DNA of 27,175 bases, taken from assembly GCA_003530935.1 (NCBI GenBank), contig DPEO01000003.1, forward strand, positions 1 to 27,175. Reading direction: 5' to 3'. The notes under the pieces were generated by a model. That model worked only from the letters and a program-made list of their open reading frames with translations, made no database searches and was not told the DNA's origin. Position 1 is the first letter of the stretch; each line of letters begins with the position of its first letter. The stretch comes from Desulfomicrobiaceae bacterium. GTDB taxonomy: Bacteria; Desulfobacterota; Desulfovibrionia; Desulfovibrionales; Desulfomicrobiaceae. A program made the translations under genes and the position numbers. This document shows, piece after piece, positions 25,591-27,175 of this stretch.

Positions 25591-26154
25591 ATGCACGAAG
25601 TCTTTTTTGAACGGGTGATTACGGATTATTTGACTGGTGCGAGCATCCAGGACTCCACCTACGAAGATTTGCGCCAGGGCCTGGCACGCATGCTCGTGGA
25701 GGAAAAGGGCTACCCGCGCCACCTCTTGCGGCCCAAGTACGCCGTGCGCGCCCAGGTGGACGGCCGCGAGGAGGCGTTCTCGGTGGATATCGCCGCCTTT
25801 GCCGAGGACGGGACTCCACTTCTTGCCCTGTTCTTTTGCCCCGGCGAGGTGGGCACCTTCGTGCGGGAAAGCGTTGCCGCGGCGCGGGTGCACCAACCCC
25901 AACCCTTTCCCTTGGTGCTGGTCACGGACTCCATGCGCATCCTGCTCGTGGCCGCCCAGGACGGCAATACCCTGGGAGAAGGCTGGTACGCCGTGCCCCG
26001 TTGGGAGGAGCTGCCGGGCCTTGCGGCTGCTCACCCCTGTCCACCTCTGCCCCCGGAGCGCCTGGAAAAGGAGAGTCGCATCCTGGCGGCCTACACGGCC
26101 TTGGGCGGGGCGTGCTGCGGCGGGGCCTGCGAGCTGACGGAAACCTCTTCCTAG
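25591..26154 (+). CDS. Small HsdR-N-like protein with degenerate PD-(D/E)XK motif
   Basis: A 187-residue protein resembling the stand-alone type I restriction HsdR N-terminal domain (HSDR_N_2). It has a helical start (about 1-45), then YAVRAQVDGREEAFSVDIAAFAEDGTPLLALFF. D66 is kept, but the expected E-x-K after the next strand is F81-x-C83, so nuclease catalysis looks lost. The C-terminus is cysteine-rich (GGACCGGAC, 172-180), with no other cofactor motif seen. GGAGG lies 6 nt before the ATG. No methylase or specificity gene adjoins it, so it is not part of a complete restriction system. Its stop shares CTAG with the convergent heptose kinase. Confidence 0.75.
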   Translation: MHEVFFERVITDYLTGASIQDSTYEDLRQGLARMLVEEKGYPRHLLRPKYAVRAQVDGREEAFSVDIAAFAEDGTPLLALFFCPGEVGTFVRESVAAARVHQPQPFPLVLVTDSMRILLVAAQDGNTLGEGWYAVPRWEELPGLAAAHPCPPLPPERLEKESRILAAYTALGGACCGGACELTETSS

Positions 26155-27143
26155 TCCAGATTCTTGGGCAGTTCCGCCCATTTCTCCGGCCGCAGCCCGG
26201 CGTGGGCCTCCAGGGCGCAGGTAAGCTCCTCCACACTGGGCGCCGCGGTGCCGATCTTGCCCACCACGATGCCGGCCGCCAGATTGGCCAGCATGGCGGC
26301 GGTGAGGAGGTCCGCGCCGGCGCCCACACCCAGGGCCAAGGTGGCGATAACCGTGTCTCCGGCGCCGGTGACGTCGAACACCTGCTGGGCCAGGGTGGGC
26401 ACGTGGAAGACCCCTTCGCCGGGCACGAACACCGCCATGCCGTCAGCCCCCAAGGTGAGCACCAGGGTGGCAAGGCCGTAGCGCCGCAAAAGCTCTCGGC
26501 CCGCGGCCATGGCCGAGGCGGGATCGGTGATGGGGATGCCGGATCCCTCACTGGCCTCCTTGGTGTTGGGGGTCATGCAATAGGCCCGGCGGTAGAGGGG
26601 GTAGTTGCAGCTCTTTGGGTCCAAAAACACCCGTGGGTGGGCGGCCAGCTCCTGGAGGAGCTCGGCGTGTACCGCGCCTTTGCCGTAGTCCGAGACCACC
26701 ACAGCGGCGGCGTCCAGGTGTCTTTTCGCGCCCTCCCGCAGGAGCCGGGCGCTTGCCGCGGGCAGCGGCCCCGTGTTTTCGTGGTCGATGCGCAGCATCT
26801 GCTGGTGGCTGGCCATGACCCGGGTCTTGCGGGTGGTCTCCCGCGCCGGGCAATCCACGAGGTTTACGGCAAACCCGGCGCGGGTGCACAGGGCCTCCAG
26901 GCGCTCTCCGGCCTCGTCGGTACCGCGGATGGCCACCAGGGTGGGGGCTCCGCCCAAGGCGGCCACATTGGCCGCGACGTTGCCTGCACCGCCCAATTTC
27001 CACTCCTGTCGGGTGACCTGGACGACGGGCACCGGCGCTTCCGGCGAGATGCGGTGCACTTCGCCCCACTCGTAGTGGTCGAGCATGGCGTCGCCCACCA
27101 CGAGCACCCGTGTGCCGCCAAGACGCGTCACGAGTTCCATCAT
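26151..27143 (-). CDS. rfaE1: D-glycero-beta-D-manno-heptose-7-phosphate kinase
   Basis: A 330-residue PfkB/ribokinase-family enzyme matching the N-terminal half of HldE (RfaE). It phosphorylates D-glycero-D-manno-heptose 7-phosphate at C1 in ADP-heptose synthesis for lipopolysaccharide core. Signatures: GGAGNVAANVAALGG (51-65), TPNTKEA (191-197) and TGAGDT (259-264), the ATP/catalytic loop with its Asp. The C-terminal nucleotidyltransferase domain of the fused HldE is absent, so RfaE2 should be encoded elsewhere. The first of two adjacent ATGs is chosen, with GGAG 8 nt upstream and overlap with an upstream frame's stop. Confidence 0.94.
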   Translation of the reverse strand: MMELVTRLGGTRVLVVGDAMLDHYEWGEVHRISPEAPVPVVQVTRQEWKLGGAGNVAANVAALGGAPTLVAIRGTDEAGERLEALCTRAGFAVNLVDCPARETTRKTRVMASHQQMLRIDHENTGPLPAASARLLREGAKRHLDAAAVVVSDYGKGAVHAELLQELAAHPRVFLDPKSCNYPLYRRAYCMTPNTKEASEGSGIPITDPASAMAAGRELLRRYGLATLVLTLGADGMAVFVPGEGVFHVPTLAQQVFDVTGAGDTVIATLALGVGAGADLLTAAMLANLAAGIVVGKIGTAAPSVEELTCALEAHAGLRPEKWAELPKNLD

Positions 27144-27175
27144 TGGGGCATCTCCAATCCTTCCATCAAGGCCAA
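27140..27175 (-). CDS. C-terminal end of a gene upstream of rfaE1 (11 codons visible)
   Basis: An open frame ending LALMEGLEMPQ with TGA at 27142-27140, overlapping the rfaE1 ATG as ATGA, the same coupling style as elsewhere here. Only 11 codons are visible, so identity is unknown; a heptose-pathway partner would be a fair guess. Confidence 0.35.
   Translation of the reverse strand: MALMEGLEMPQ

Noticed and set aside
25591..26154. Part of a type I restriction system
   Set aside because: Only an HsdR-N-like fold is suggested. There are no hsdM or hsdS genes, no helicase domain, and the catalytic residues are missing.

Overview
The window looks like a chromosomal segment of a high-GC, Gram-negative anaerobe, most likely a sulfate-reducing deltaproteobacterium of the Desulfovibrio type. 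This is inferred from gene content, not from a search: an electron-bifurcating NfnAB pair next to recA-alaS, a PSP1/RicT protein, a heptose kinase without its nucleotidyltransferase half, amtB-PII, CheX and a sensor-DAC protein. Nearly all the sequence is occupied by compact genes. I see no tRNA or rRNA gene, CRISPR array, insertion sequence or prophage.

Layout. 1-2561 (mostly minus strand): tcdA (cut by the window edge), tatD and an MnmA-like PP-loop ATPase. The 208-bp gap between the last two holds a tiny plus-strand membrane-protein gene with a strong Shine-Dalgarno site. Its reading frame is interrupted by one UGA, followed by a two-tier hairpin of bacterial SECIS geometry. This candidate mini-selenoprotein is the most interesting item here. 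2739-11559 (plus): recA, then alaS, nfnA, nfnB, a PSP1 protein and metG. From alaS to metG every start codon overlaps the previous stop, and the run ends at a clear intrinsic terminator.

11721-12952 (minus): a zinc-ribbon/Yip1-type membrane protein and a small downstream partner. 13127-14845 (minus): amtB-PII behind a probable sigma-54 promoter; the PII protein has Met at the usual uridylylation position 51. An AT-rich gap with repeated motifs follows. 15056-18241 (minus): ychF, trmJ, cheX and a soluble protein with a MotA-like segment. 18242-18588 holds no convincing gene.

18589-20154 (minus): an accessory AAA-ATPase-like protein with a PD-(D/E)XK nuclease domain. 20384-24020 (plus): an M48 lipoprotein peptidase with TPR-like repeats, overlapping a large MscS-type channel. 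24017-27175: a sensor-DAC (diadenylate cyclase-like) protein on minus, a small HsdR-N-like protein on plus with a degenerate nuclease motif, and the heptose-7-phosphate kinase on minus. Two convergent pairs here share their stop codons through a CTAG.

Together the genes cover DNA repair, tRNA charging and modification, redox cofactor balance, nitrogen uptake, chemotaxis and envelope maintenance. Function calls come from motifs read by eye and recalled family knowledge; no database search was run.
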